The notes under the pieces: model-generated | The model's input: the letters and a program-made list of their open reading frames with translations, nothing else | What the model was told of the DNA's origin: nothing | Database searches by the model: none | Made by a program: the position numbers and the translations under genes | Assembly (NCBI GenBank): GCA_020629335.1 | Contig: JAHDDN010000293.1 | Location: forward strand, 1 to 6,774 | Source of the DNA: Chitinophagales bacterium | GTDB taxonomy: Bacteria > Bacteroidota > Bacteroidia > Chitinophagales > UBA2359 | DNA length: 6,774 nt | Direction: 5' to 3' | Part shown: positions 1 to 6,774 of the stretch, piece after piece | Layout: each line of letters opens with the position of its first letter | Position numbering within the stretch: the first letter of the stretch is position 1

Positions 1-26
1 CCAACTTTATTCAGTTCCAACGTTCA

Positions 27-1643
27 TTAAGGCAATTGCTCGTAAATAATATAGTTACTTACTTGAGTGGTATTCCCTGGATGAGTGAGGGTATTGAAGA
101 AAATGAGATTGACGTCATTTTGGAAACCTTGATAGACGGTATGGCTGTCCATATTGATATCTGATGATTCGTATTGTTGGGCTATGAAATTGGCTTGTTG
201 TCCATAATTGCTTGGGTAGTTTAGCACGTCAAAGAAGATGTCATTGATGTCATTGCCGATTCCTTGAAAAATGATGTTATTGGAGCCGCCATTCGTTGTA
301 CCTGCCCATAGTGCCATATAGCCATTGATATTAACACGGGCATTGCTTCCCCAAGTGGATAATGCTGGGCTGGTAAAGTCAATCATATTGGAGGTATTTT
401 GTCCTAAGTAGAGTGGGTAGGCGGTCATAGCACCTAAGTGGTTACGGTGCCTGACAGCGATATAGTAATTGCCTTCTGGAAGGTCAAAACGAATCGGACT
501 AGTGCCATCTGTCATGACTAAATCGCCATCGGCTTGTAATAGTACAGACTGAGTAGCCAATACTTGTGATGGATTAGACTGTGCTCTCAACTCCAAAAAT
601 ATCCAATCAACTACTTGGTCTAAGCCGCTATTGGGAAAGAGGTTCGCATTATAAGCGGCAGGGCCAGTGCTGCCTACGGTAATGAATTCAGGGAGGTAAT
701 AATAAGGATCGTAAGTTGGGATTAAGTTATTTTCTTTTAAGTCTACTCGCATATTGTTATTAACGGTATTGAGTAGGGCGCCTTGTAGGGCAACTTTACT
801 TTTGAATTGAATGTAGCTATTACAGCCATTTTCTTCAAAATAGCCCGCAAATTCAGGCTGATTGAGGTAATTGAAATGCCAAGGAGTTAGTTGTAGATTG
901 GGATAGCTAGTAGGATTGCCACAATTATCAATGCCATAATTATTGCACATGACACCTCGAGGTGCGCATTGGCCGTCACAATTTTCGTGTGGCATTCCGA
1001 AGGTATGTCCTAATTCATGACCGATTACTCCTATATATGGATCGATATCATTGGCTATTCCATCGATCACTTCTTTCGGTTGGCCAGCGAAACCAAAATT
1101 AGCGGCAGCGGAACAAGGGCAAGGAACGTCTGCTTCTAAAAAAAAGACGACTCGATGATTGGGATCGTAAAGAGATATATCTGAATTGCTTATCACTTCG
1201 ATAGCAGAATTCCCTAGCCAATTAAAGTCTGTGTTATTATGGAACCCATCATTGTGATTGATAAACCAATTGATATCGTGTGTGCTATAAATTGTTTCTA
1301 TTGGTTCTACTGTAAAAGTGGCTCCCCATTGAGACCATTTTTGTTGGTTTTCTAATACGGCATTATAGACGATATTTTGTCTATTATTATGGAGCGCATT
1401 AGTTGGTACGATATAGAAAACTCTGACTGTTTTGCAGGCGTCTCTATCATCAGCAGCTTGTTGGGTTATATCTGTAGGCGGTTTATACGACATAGTGGCA
1501 TCGTATCCACAGTTGATTGGTGATTGGGCAAAAGTATTGATAGAATAAAAGCTTATGAATAAGCACAAGAGCATACTGAAATGCAAGGATTTCCTAGCTA
1601 GGTTGAATATGTAAAACATGGTGTAAGTTTTGGTGTTAGGCAT
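27..1643 (-). CDS. Secreted metzincin-type zinc metalloprotease with C-terminal dockerin-like repeats
   Basis: This is probably an extracellular zinc endopeptidase of 538 residues. An N-terminal signal peptide is visible: basic residues near 17-18, a hydrophobic stretch about 24-38, and likely cleavage after the Ala-Gln at 39-40. The catalytic region (about 45-275) carries HELGHTFGMPH at residues 209-219, giving zinc ligands H209, H213, H219 and general base E210. M232, 13 residues further on, is a plausible Met-turn. The region is cysteine-rich (C45, C70, C175, C177, C222, C226, C233, C241, C274), which suggests disulfides. Residues 283-424 form a module also found in the upstream protease, and 446-536 hold two degenerate 45-residue repeats. 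I see no typical type IX secretion C-terminal domain. Met9 (codon ending at 1617) is an alternative start that still leaves a good signal peptide. I cannot choose between M10-, M12- and M43-like families, and the substrate is unknown. Zinc protease call strong; family weak. Confidence 0.85.
   Translation of the reverse strand: MPNTKTYTMFYIFNLARKSLHFSMLLCLFISFYSINTFAQSPINCGYDATMSYKPPTDITQQAADDRDACKTVRVFYIVPTNALHNNRQNIVYNAVLENQQKWSQWGATFTVEPIETIYSTHDINWFINHNDGFHNNTDFNWLGNSAIEVISNSDISLYDPNHRVVFFLEADVPCPCSAAANFGFAGQPKEVIDGIANDIDPYIGVIGHELGHTFGMPHENCDGQCAPRGVMCNNYGIDNCGNPTSYPNLQLTPWHFNYLNQPEFAGYFEENGCNSYIQFKSKVALQGALLNTVNNNMRVDLKENNLIPTYDPYYYLPEFITVGSTGPAAYNANLFPNSGLDQVVDWIFLELRAQSNPSQVLATQSVLLQADGDLVMTDGTSPIRFDLPEGNYYIAVRHRNHLGAMTAYPLYLGQNTSNMIDFTSPALSTWGSNARVNINGYMALWAGTTNGGSNNIIFQGIGNDINDIFFDVLNYPSNYGQQANFIAQQYESSDINMDSHTVYQGFQNDVNLIFFNTLTHPGNTTQVSNYIIYEQLP
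36..308 (-). repeat. Two tandem 45-residue dockerin-like protein repeats at the C-terminus of the 538-residue protease
   Basis: Residues 446-490 and 493-536 align at an offset of exactly 45 residues. Shared positions include Q460/Q505, G461/G506, N464/N509, D465/D510, N467/N512, the I-F-F triplets at 469-471/514-516, L474/L519, P477/P522 and N479/N524. Each repeat would start with a calcium-binding loop as in dockerins. The first loop (about 448-457) has lost its acidic residues. The second keeps D495, N497 and D499 but has Ser-His where Gly usually follows. The repeat is visible in the protein; the dockerin-like label is inferred. Confidence 0.7.
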
Positions 1644-1768
1644 TAGAAACCTATTAGGATGATTTTTATGAATCAGCCTTTGATGAAAAGGGGGTATAGG
1701 GGTAAATAAAATTATAAATGTTGTGGAAAGAGAAAAAGGAGGGGATGTAATTCACATTATCTCTGGCG

Positions 1769-1800
1769 CAAATTTAAGACTAATATTTGAAATAGTTAAA
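1769..1800 (-). promoter_or_regulatory. Candidate Bacteroidota-type promoter for the 538-residue protease
   Basis: Read on the minus strand, 1776-1769 is TAAATTTG, a full match to the Bacteroidota -7 consensus TAnnTTTG. Twenty bases upstream, at 1800-1797, lies TTTA, one mismatch from the -33 TTTG element. Transcription would start near 1762 and give a leader of roughly 120 bases. The position between the upstream gene's hairpin and the protease start fits. In AT-rich DNA such a match can arise by chance. Confidence 0.4.
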
Positions 1801-1859
1801 AGCAAAAGCAATAAGTTTTAAATAAAATACGTCATTTGTAAGACTTTGGCGCTGTAATA

Positions 1860-1898
1860 AATAGCAATGGCCCATCATAAAGATGAGCCATTGCTATT
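1860..1898 (-). terminator. Rho-independent-type terminator of the 1233-residue protease gene
   Basis: A perfect 12-bp inverted repeat pairs 1860-1871 with 1887-1898. An inner 4-bp stem (1875-1878 with 1883-1886) closes a 4-base loop at 1879-1882, with a 3-base bulge on one side. It lies about 20 bases past the stop codon of the upstream minus-strand gene. The bases after the stem on the minus strand are U-rich but interrupted (UAUUAC), so the U-tract is weak. The hairpin is the strongest in the window. It could also act for the plus strand or as a 3' RNA stabiliser. Confidence 0.7.
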
Positions 1899-1917
1899 AT
1901 TTATAATGAATTGAAGT

Positions 1918-4900
1918 TTAGTATTGCAGCACAGGTACAGCTGATTTGCTCATATTCTTTCTATATAGATTATAATCTTCTATTGTCACAAGGCCATCCT
2001 TATTAGTATCTAAATTAGAATAACTATAGATATTTGATGGGTCAGCGATATAGGCATTGAAGTCATCTACTGTGAATACATTATTACTAGTAAAGTCGCC
2101 TGCATGTAGGCCAAATACTCCACCGCCTAAATTGACCAGTTGAGTATTGCCATTGCTAACATTAGCTGTTTGAGAAAAGTTAATTAGTCCGTTAACAGAA
2201 ATATCTTCGTCTGTCATCACTGCCATGTGATTTCTTGTTTTTACAGAGAAGAAGTAAGTAGAGGAGGTTCCTAGATTAAAGAACCTTAAACCTGCTCCTG
2301 ATCCATCTGCTTCGATGATACTACCATCTGTTAATAATAGACCTGCTCTTTGCTCAATAATGCTAGCATTATTAGCAGCACTTCTGGCTTCTACTAATAT
2401 CCAATCTACTATATTCGTAGCTGAACTAAGATTACTTTCTGTACCTGGATAGTTCCAAGGTCCTGCGCTAAAGGGTTGTGTACTTGGAAGTAATCCTAAT
2501 GTTTGAAGCTCATTGGACATATTACCACCGCCTAAGTAAGGACCTTCTAATATGACTTTAAGATCTAGATTAACTACTTGAGGTGTATAGCAAATCTCCA
2601 AAGCCCAGTTTTGTAATTGCCCACCATCCTCGCTTGGATAAAGATCAGACATGGTTAGGGTCCAGTTTCCATTTAGCTCTTCACCATCAAAATCGGATAA
2701 GTTGCCATTAGGTTGATAGCTATTGCCGTCAGTAGGAGGGCAAGGAGGATCGGTCGCACTAGACTCGTCATCAAAACTGATATCAAAATTGTTTTGGTTG
2801 TTGCAAATTTGCGGCAGCAAGGATACATTAGTGCCACTTGGGCCTTCTAAATCGAAAGTAAGGTCATTGATCCATGTATGAGTTCCACTAAGGTCTATTA
2901 CATTAATATCTATGATGGTGCCACTATCACCAATTGTTATTTCCGAAGTTTCAGATATAACGCTTCCTCCTGCATTCCCAGAAATATTAACAGGAATATC
3001 CGTACTGATATAAGTATTACAAACGATATTGGCTGTTTCAAAATTGAAGGTCGCTGAGTCAGGACTCGTTCCGCAACCATTAGTAGCTCTTACTCTCCAA
3101 AAGTATTGCGTGCTAATATTAAGTGAAGTGGCAGTATAGGAGTTAGTAGCAACAGTAGCAGATTCTACAATATTTGTAAAACCAGGATCAGTTGAAATTT
3201 CAACTTCATAATTGTTAGCTCCAGAAGCTGCTGACCAATCAAGTGTATAATTAGATAGTCCTACACTTCCATTTGCAGGATTATTTAAAGTAATATTTCC
3301 TGGAGGGCCGCTATTGATAATGAGTTGTACCGTGGTGGAGTTAGATACGCCACCACCATTAGCATTAATTGTGATTGTATAAGTCCCTACTGGAGCTGCT
3401 GCTGAAGCGGAGACTGTCATTGTACTACTTCCTGTAGGAGTGACACTAGTAGGGGAGAAGCTAATACTTGTATTGCTAGGATTGCCTGTTGCTGATAAAG
3501 AAACCGAACTATTAAATCCATTGATGGATGTTAGATCAACGGAGAAGTTAGTGGATTGTCCAGGACAAAGCCCCGCTGAGTTAGGAGACGCACTTAAACT
3601 AAAGGTGGGTCCTGTTGTTTCTTCGATTGTAAAGTTTTGGTTAGAAATATCGAAGAATACATTATCAGAACAGACAACCATTACTCTGGCCGTATTTGTA
3701 TTGATATTTGGTACTGTAATAGGATGTGAACCATCGTTTGGTACATTAGTAGCTAAAGTAGTTGGATAAGTATAACCACCATCAGTAGATAAAAGAATAT
3801 CTACATTAGCACAGCTAATAGGGGAGGCAGTTGTATTAGCCACATCCCAAGTAACGTTCTCTGTATCAAATCCAGTCCAAGTTAAACCAGTATTAGGAAC
3901 TTGAACCAAAAAAGGACCAGCGGAAGATACTACATCTATTTCGGTTTCATCTTCGGCCACGCAGCCGCCGTCAGAACGATTGTCTCTTACGACTAGGCGG
4001 AAGTGCATCGTTCGAGCATAAGTTGGTAATATTTCACCTAAAGTTTGGGTGTTATTAACAATATCAGACCATTGAGGAAAAGTTCTGGATGGACTGGTAA
4101 CTGGCTCAAAAGAACGAAATATAGGAGCATCCCCAGAAGGGCTATTAGGAGTACCAAAAGGCCCTAAATCATACTGTTCCCAGCAGTAAGTAATGGCATC
4201 GCCATTAGCGTCAGAACCAGTGCCTGTTAATGTGAAAGGCGTAGAGATTGGAATAACATAATCTGCTCCTGCATTAGAGCTAGGTTGAGAATTACCATTA
4301 TTAATATAAGAAGGACAATTATCGCCTCCCCCATTAGTAGAGAAACTAATCATCTGTTGTAGACTTCTAAGATGAAAATAGTCATCACTATTATTTTGAA
4401 TATTACTAGCGTTACCACATATACCAGCATAAGCTTGAATAGTGGTTCCACTTCCAGGTTCATAAGCATTACTACTACTGCCATTACCACCACAACTACC
4501 AGTATTACCATTAAAAGTATGGCTACCACCAAATTGATGCCCTATTTCATGTGCCACATAATCCACATCAAAAGGATCGCCTACAGGAGAACCTGATCCA
4601 GTTACACCTCCTGCTTTACTTCCACTACAAACAGATTGTAAATAAGCAACTCCACCGCCACCAGTCGAGAATACGTGTCCAATATCGTAGTTGTTGAATC
4701 CTATGATATTATCACAGGTGGTTTGGTTTTGACCCAACATAGCTCCTCCATCATTATTAGTATAAGGGTCAGAACCACTATTTAAGAAAATAAGATCATC
4801 AGTATTAGCTATTAGAATCATTCTAGCTGCGATTTCTCTTTCGTATATGCCATTCACTCTATTCATAGAAGTATTGAATGCTGCTAATGCCCCAGCAGTT

Positions 4901-5619
4901 GTTCCCCCATGGAAGTTAGCATATTCACCTGTACAAGCTAAGGCTAAGTCATAAGTCCTTAGTTGGCCAGTGGTTCTATAAACTAAGTTACTATCGTTAT
5001 TATCATCATCTTTGCTTATATTGTCGCTGCTTTTATTTTCCTTAAAATCTTCTGTTTCTGGAAGATGATATTCTTCACAGGAAAAATTAGCATCCTTGTG
5101 AAAATCTTTCTTGAAGTAGCAAAGGTAGTTTTCGATATCCCCCTTGCTATAAGGATCAATATAAACTGTCCCTTTAGTACTGAAAATAATCGCATGGAAT
5201 CCTTGAGGAGCTAAGTCTAAACGAGTCGTTGCACTTGGATCATCAATTCCTTGACCAGCATAAGTTTTAATTGCTGGATATCTTTCTGCTAATTCAGGTG
5301 CCATTATTGGAGATTCTACCAGCTTAAATTGGCTGAAACTTCCATCAGCCATTGGCAAAGAAATGATGAATGCTTTTGTTAAAGCCTCATCACTAAACTC
5401 AAGTGGAGCTCGATCTAATTGTGATTGCATCTCATTGAGATCAAGTCGAAATGTTAAGTATTTTTCTGGAATGATATAACGCACCCCATCAGTAGTGATA
5501 GAAGATTCGTCAATGGAGGTCCAAATGGGATCACTTGATAAAGACTTATCTTGGGCATGAACAAATAAAGAGGAGATAAGTAAAGTACAAATCCCCAAAA
5601 TGAGTGTAAGGTGTTTCAT
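1918..5619 (-). CDS. Secreted reprolysin-like (M12B-type) metalloprotease with FN3, P-domain and dockerin-like C-terminus
   Basis: This is a 1233-residue multidomain zinc protease expected to act outside the cell. Domains in order: signal peptide 1-23 (cleavage after HAQ); propeptide about 24-188; an Asp/Asn/Lys/Ser-rich acidic linker 189-210; reprolysin-like catalytic domain about 219-435; two beta-rich Ig/PKD-like domains about 446-566 and 568-665; a Ser/Thr-rich Ig-like domain about 672-768; fibronectin type III about 773-862; proprotein-convertase P-domain about 868-1010; a module shared with the downstream protease, 1019-1150; and a dockerin-like tail 1175-1220. The zinc site HEIGHQFGGSH is at 357-367 (H357, H361, H367; base E358). 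The family's usual Met-turn TIMAYAGICG reads TIQAYAGICG here, with Q395. The tail has one canonical EF-hand loop (D1204, N1206, D1208, G1209, D1215) and one looser loop (D1175-D1186). The start codon follows an A-rich leader typical of the phylum. Substrate unknown; activity is not certain because of Q395. Confidence 0.9.
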   Translation of the reverse strand: MKHLTLILGICTLLISSLFVHAQDKSLSSDPIWTSIDESSITTDGVRYIIPEKYLTFRLDLNEMQSQLDRAPLEFSDEALTKAFIISLPMADGSFSQFKLVESPIMAPELAERYPAIKTYAGQGIDDPSATTRLDLAPQGFHAIIFSTKGTVYIDPYSKGDIENYLCYFKKDFHKDANFSCEEYHLPETEDFKENKSSDNISKDDDNNDSNLVYRTTGQLRTYDLALACTGEYANFHGGTTAGALAAFNTSMNRVNGIYEREIAARMILIANTDDLIFLNSGSDPYTNNDGGAMLGQNQTTCDNIIGFNNYDIGHVFSTGGGGVAYLQSVCSGSKAGGVTGSGSPVGDPFDVDYVAHEIGHQFGGSHTFNGNTGSCGGNGSSSNAYEPGSGTTIQAYAGICGNASNIQNNSDDYFHLRSLQQMISFSTNGGGDNCPSYINNGNSQPSSNAGADYVIPISTPFTLTGTGSDANGDAITYCWEQYDLGPFGTPNSPSGDAPIFRSFEPVTSPSRTFPQWSDIVNNTQTLGEILPTYARTMHFRLVVRDNRSDGGCVAEDETEIDVVSSAGPFLVQVPNTGLTWTGFDTENVTWDVANTTASPISCANVDILLSTDGGYTYPTTLATNVPNDGSHPITVPNINTNTARVMVVCSDNVFFDISNQNFTIEETTGPTFSLSASPNSAGLCPGQSTNFSVDLTSINGFNSSVSLSATGNPSNTSISFSPTSVTPTGSSTMTVSASAAAPVGTYTITINANGGGVSNSTTVQLIINSGPPGNITLNNPANGSVGLSNYTLDWSAASGANNYEVEISTDPGFTNIVESATVATNSYTATSLNISTQYFWRVRATNGCGTSPDSATFNFETANIVCNTYISTDIPVNISGNAGGSVISETSEITIGDSGTIIDINVIDLSGTHTWINDLTFDLEGPSGTNVSLLPQICNNQNNFDISFDDESSATDPPCPPTDGNSYQPNGNLSDFDGEELNGNWTLTMSDLYPSEDGGQLQNWALEICYTPQVVNLDLKVILEGPYLGGGNMSNELQTLGLLPSTQPFSAGPWNYPGTESNLSSATNIVDWILVEARSAANNASIIEQRAGLLLTDGSIIEADGSGAGLRFFNLGTSSTYFFSVKTRNHMAVMTDEDISVNGLINFSQTANVSNGNTQLVNLGGGVFGLHAGDFTSNNVFTVDDFNAYIADPSNIYSYSNLDTNKDGLVTIEDYNLYRKNMSKSAVPVLQY
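2590..3018 (-). other. P-domain segment of the 1233-residue protease
   Basis: Residues about 868-1010 match the proprotein-convertase P-domain pattern: a beta-sandwich with THTWINDLTFDLEGPSGT at 913-930, LSDFDGEELNGNWTLTMSD at 974-992, and closing G-QLQNWALEIC at 1000-1010. In Bacteroidota and Proteobacteria such domains often follow secreted protease domains and are thought to aid folding or substrate contact. Here the domain sits far from the catalytic domain, after a fibronectin type III domain, so it is more likely an accessory or adhesive part than a direct folding partner. Confidence 0.85.
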
Positions 5620-5787
5620 ATTTTCTTTTATTTATTGGGTTGTTGGTAAAGAAACAAAAAGGGAAAGAAAAGGTTAATATAAATTTTAAATTGAGTAAAA
5701 ATACTATTTTTTCTTTACAGAACACAGTGATTTAAGCAAAAGAGCTTCTTACTGTCTATGTTTAGACATTATTTAAAAAAAACAACG
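5620..5787. other. Divergent intergenic region between the M12B-type protease and tatD
   Basis: Both flanking genes must be transcribed from here. I find no full TAnnTTTG promoter match on either strand. A loose plus-strand candidate is TATGTTTA at 5757-5764 with TTTA at 5731-5734, which would give a leader of only about 20 bases to the tatD start at 5788. The protease leader has a pyrimidine-rich tract (minus strand, about 5646-5673) and then an A-rich stretch just before its ATG. No convincing hairpin was seen. Confidence 0.5.
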
Positions 5788-6576
5788 ATGTTAATAGATA
5801 CACATGCACATTTATATGCCAAGCAATTTGATCAAGACAGAGAAGAAATGATTCAGAGAGCAATAGATAATGGTGTCACCAAATTGTTTTTACCAAATAT
5901 TGACATTAATTCTATAGAAGGTATGTTTCATTTAGCCGATATTTACCCTGATGTTTGTTATCCAATGATGGGATTACACCCTTGTTCAGTCAAAGCAGAC
6001 TACTTAGAAGTACTAGAAGTGTTAGAGGCTCATTTGCGAGCAGGTAATCCAGAAGCAGATGAGGAAGGGCAGTTTTGCGCTGTAGGAGAAATTGGCTTAG
6101 ACTATCATTGGGATACTACTTTCAAAAAGCAACAGAAGGATGCTTTGCGAATACAAATTAACTGGGCAAAAGAACTAAACTTGCCAATAGTACTACACTG
6201 TCGTAAATCTTTTAAAGAAACACTAAAGATTGTCAAAGAAATGCAAGACGGAAATCTGAAAGGAATCTTTCATTGCTTTGGTGGGAGTGTGGAGGAAGCA
6301 CAGCAAGTAATAGATGTTGGTTTCTTAATGGGGATAGGCGGAGTACTGACTTTTAAGAAAAGTGGTTTGGACAAAACTTTAGCCGAAGTACCATTAGAGC
6401 ATTTGGTTTTAGAGACAGATGCACCCTACTTAGCTCCATCTCCTTATAGAGGAAAAAGAAATGAAAGTGCCTATATCGCAAATATCGCTGATAAACTAGC
6501 CGAAGTAAAAAATTGCTCAGTTGAAAAAATAGCAGCCATTACTAGCAAAAATGCTTTAGCACTGTTTAAACGCTAG
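5788..6576 (+). CDS. tatD: TatD-family metal-dependent hydrolase (probable DNase)
   Basis: This is a cytoplasmic TIM-barrel hydrolase of the amidohydrolase superfamily. Family members are metal-dependent nucleases linked to DNA repair or degradation and are not needed for Tat export. The protein has 262 residues, a usual length. Visible motifs: DTHAHLY with D4, H6 and H8; MGLHP with H64; VGEIGLDYH with metal-bridging E101; LHCRK with H137; GIFHCFGG with H162; and ETDAPYLAP with D211, followed by RGKRNES. All expected metal ligands are present. I chose the ATG at 5788 because TatD proteins usually begin M-L/F-I-D-T-H. The in-frame ATG at 5758 would add ten residues without family support, and A-rich sequence lies just before 5788. 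The gene is divergent from the large protease, with 168 bases between starts. The symbol covers the family; tatD and ycfH-type paralogues cannot be separated here. Confidence 0.93.
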   Translation: MLIDTHAHLYAKQFDQDREEMIQRAIDNGVTKLFLPNIDINSIEGMFHLADIYPDVCYPMMGLHPCSVKADYLEVLEVLEAHLRAGNPEADEEGQFCAVGEIGLDYHWDTTFKKQQKDALRIQINWAKELNLPIVLHCRKSFKETLKIVKEMQDGNLKGIFHCFGGSVEEAQQVIDVGFLMGIGGVLTFKKSGLDKTLAEVPLEHLVLETDAPYLAPSPYRGKRNESAYIANIADKLAEVKNCSVEKIAAITSKNALALFKR

Positions 6577-6704
6577 AGAATAAAAGAATGCGTTAAGTTT
6601 AAAAAAGGCGTATATTTAGTTTGGGCATAGACTCATAATTATTTTTGTAATTATGTCAGCTATATGGCTTTAACTAGCACATTTGACGCAAATGAACGAC
6701 TTAA

Positions 6705-6728
6705 ACAAGTAATGACTTGTATTTTTTT
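6705..6728 (+). terminator. Weak terminator candidate downstream of tatD
   Basis: ACAAGT at 6705-6710 pairs with ACTTGT at 6715-6720 around the loop AATG, followed by one A and seven T residues (6722-6728). The stem is only 6 bp with two G-C pairs, and it lies about 130 bases past the tatD stop, so it may not be the real terminator. The rest of 6577-6774 has no supported gene. It holds an A/T-rich 8-bp hairpin (6634-6641 with 6648-6655) and a short palindrome at 6680-6694. Confidence 0.4.
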
Positions 6729-6774
6729 ACTATCTTGTCACCAATATGTTTTGATTTTAGATATATTTTCATAA

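Noticed and set aside
3440..3769. Plus-strand open frame of 109 codons
   Set aside because: It lies wholly inside the well-supported 1233-residue protease on the opposite strand, and its translation shows no recognisable family.
4350..4596. Short open frames on both strands rich in Thr/Ile or Val/Met
   Set aside because: They are antisense or out-of-frame readings of the Gly/Ser/Asn-rich part of the protease catalytic domain, with low-complexity translations.
5758..5787. Ten-residue N-terminal extension of TatD
   Set aside because: Family members start at the M-L-I-D-T-H position. The extension shows no recognisable motif and overlaps the only loose promoter candidate.
6634..6655. 8-bp inverted repeat CATAATTA/TAATTATG
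   Set aside because: The stem has one G-C pair and no T-run follows, so it is too weak to call a terminator.
6701..6772. Minus-strand frame of 23 codons (ATG at 6772), and a plus-strand frame of 20 codons at 6712-6774
   Set aside because: Both are very short, overlap each other and the terminator-like hairpin, and have no start context or family support.
1..6774. CRISPR array, tRNA/rRNA, insertion sequence or defence system
   Set aside because: No regularly spaced direct repeats, no terminal inverted repeats with a transposase, no RNA-gene signatures and no defence-protein motifs were found.

Overview
The window looks like a moderately AT-rich chromosomal segment of a Bacteroidota bacterium. 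The best guess is a Saprospiria/Lewinella-like lineage, inferred from protein style and not from any marker gene. The two large proteins have signal peptides ending in -AQ and long modular ectodomains. Both carry a C-terminal module of a kind I associate with large secreted proteins of that phylum. Start codons are preceded by A-rich or weak leaders instead of strong Shine-Dalgarno sites, and one promoter candidate fits the Bacteroidota TAnnTTTG form.

Layout: (1) 27-1643, minus strand, encodes a 538-residue secreted zinc metalloprotease with a HELGHTFGMPH zinc site, a shared C-terminal module and two degenerate 45-residue dockerin-like repeats. (2) 1644-1917 is a non-coding gap holding a strong hairpin, the likely terminator of the upstream minus-strand gene, and a possible promoter for the 538-residue gene. 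(3) 1918-5619, minus strand, encodes a 1233-residue secreted reprolysin-like (M12B-type) metalloprotease: propeptide, catalytic domain, Ig/PKD-like domains, fibronectin type III domain, P-domain, the same C-terminal module, and an EF-hand/dockerin-like tail. (4) 5620-5787 is a divergent intergenic region. (5) 5788-6576, plus strand, encodes a TatD-family metal-dependent hydrolase. (6) 6577-6774 is non-coding, with small hairpins including one weak terminator candidate.

The two proteases lie in tandem on one strand, but a hairpin separates them, so they are probably transcribed separately. Their catalytic domains belong to different metzincin types, yet their C-termini are homologous, which suggests they share a route or location outside the cell. 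The TatD gene is a divergently transcribed housekeeping neighbour with no evident functional link. I see no defence system, mobile element, CRISPR array or structured RNA gene. The most notable observation is that the M12B-type protease has glutamine where its family normally has the Met-turn methionine.
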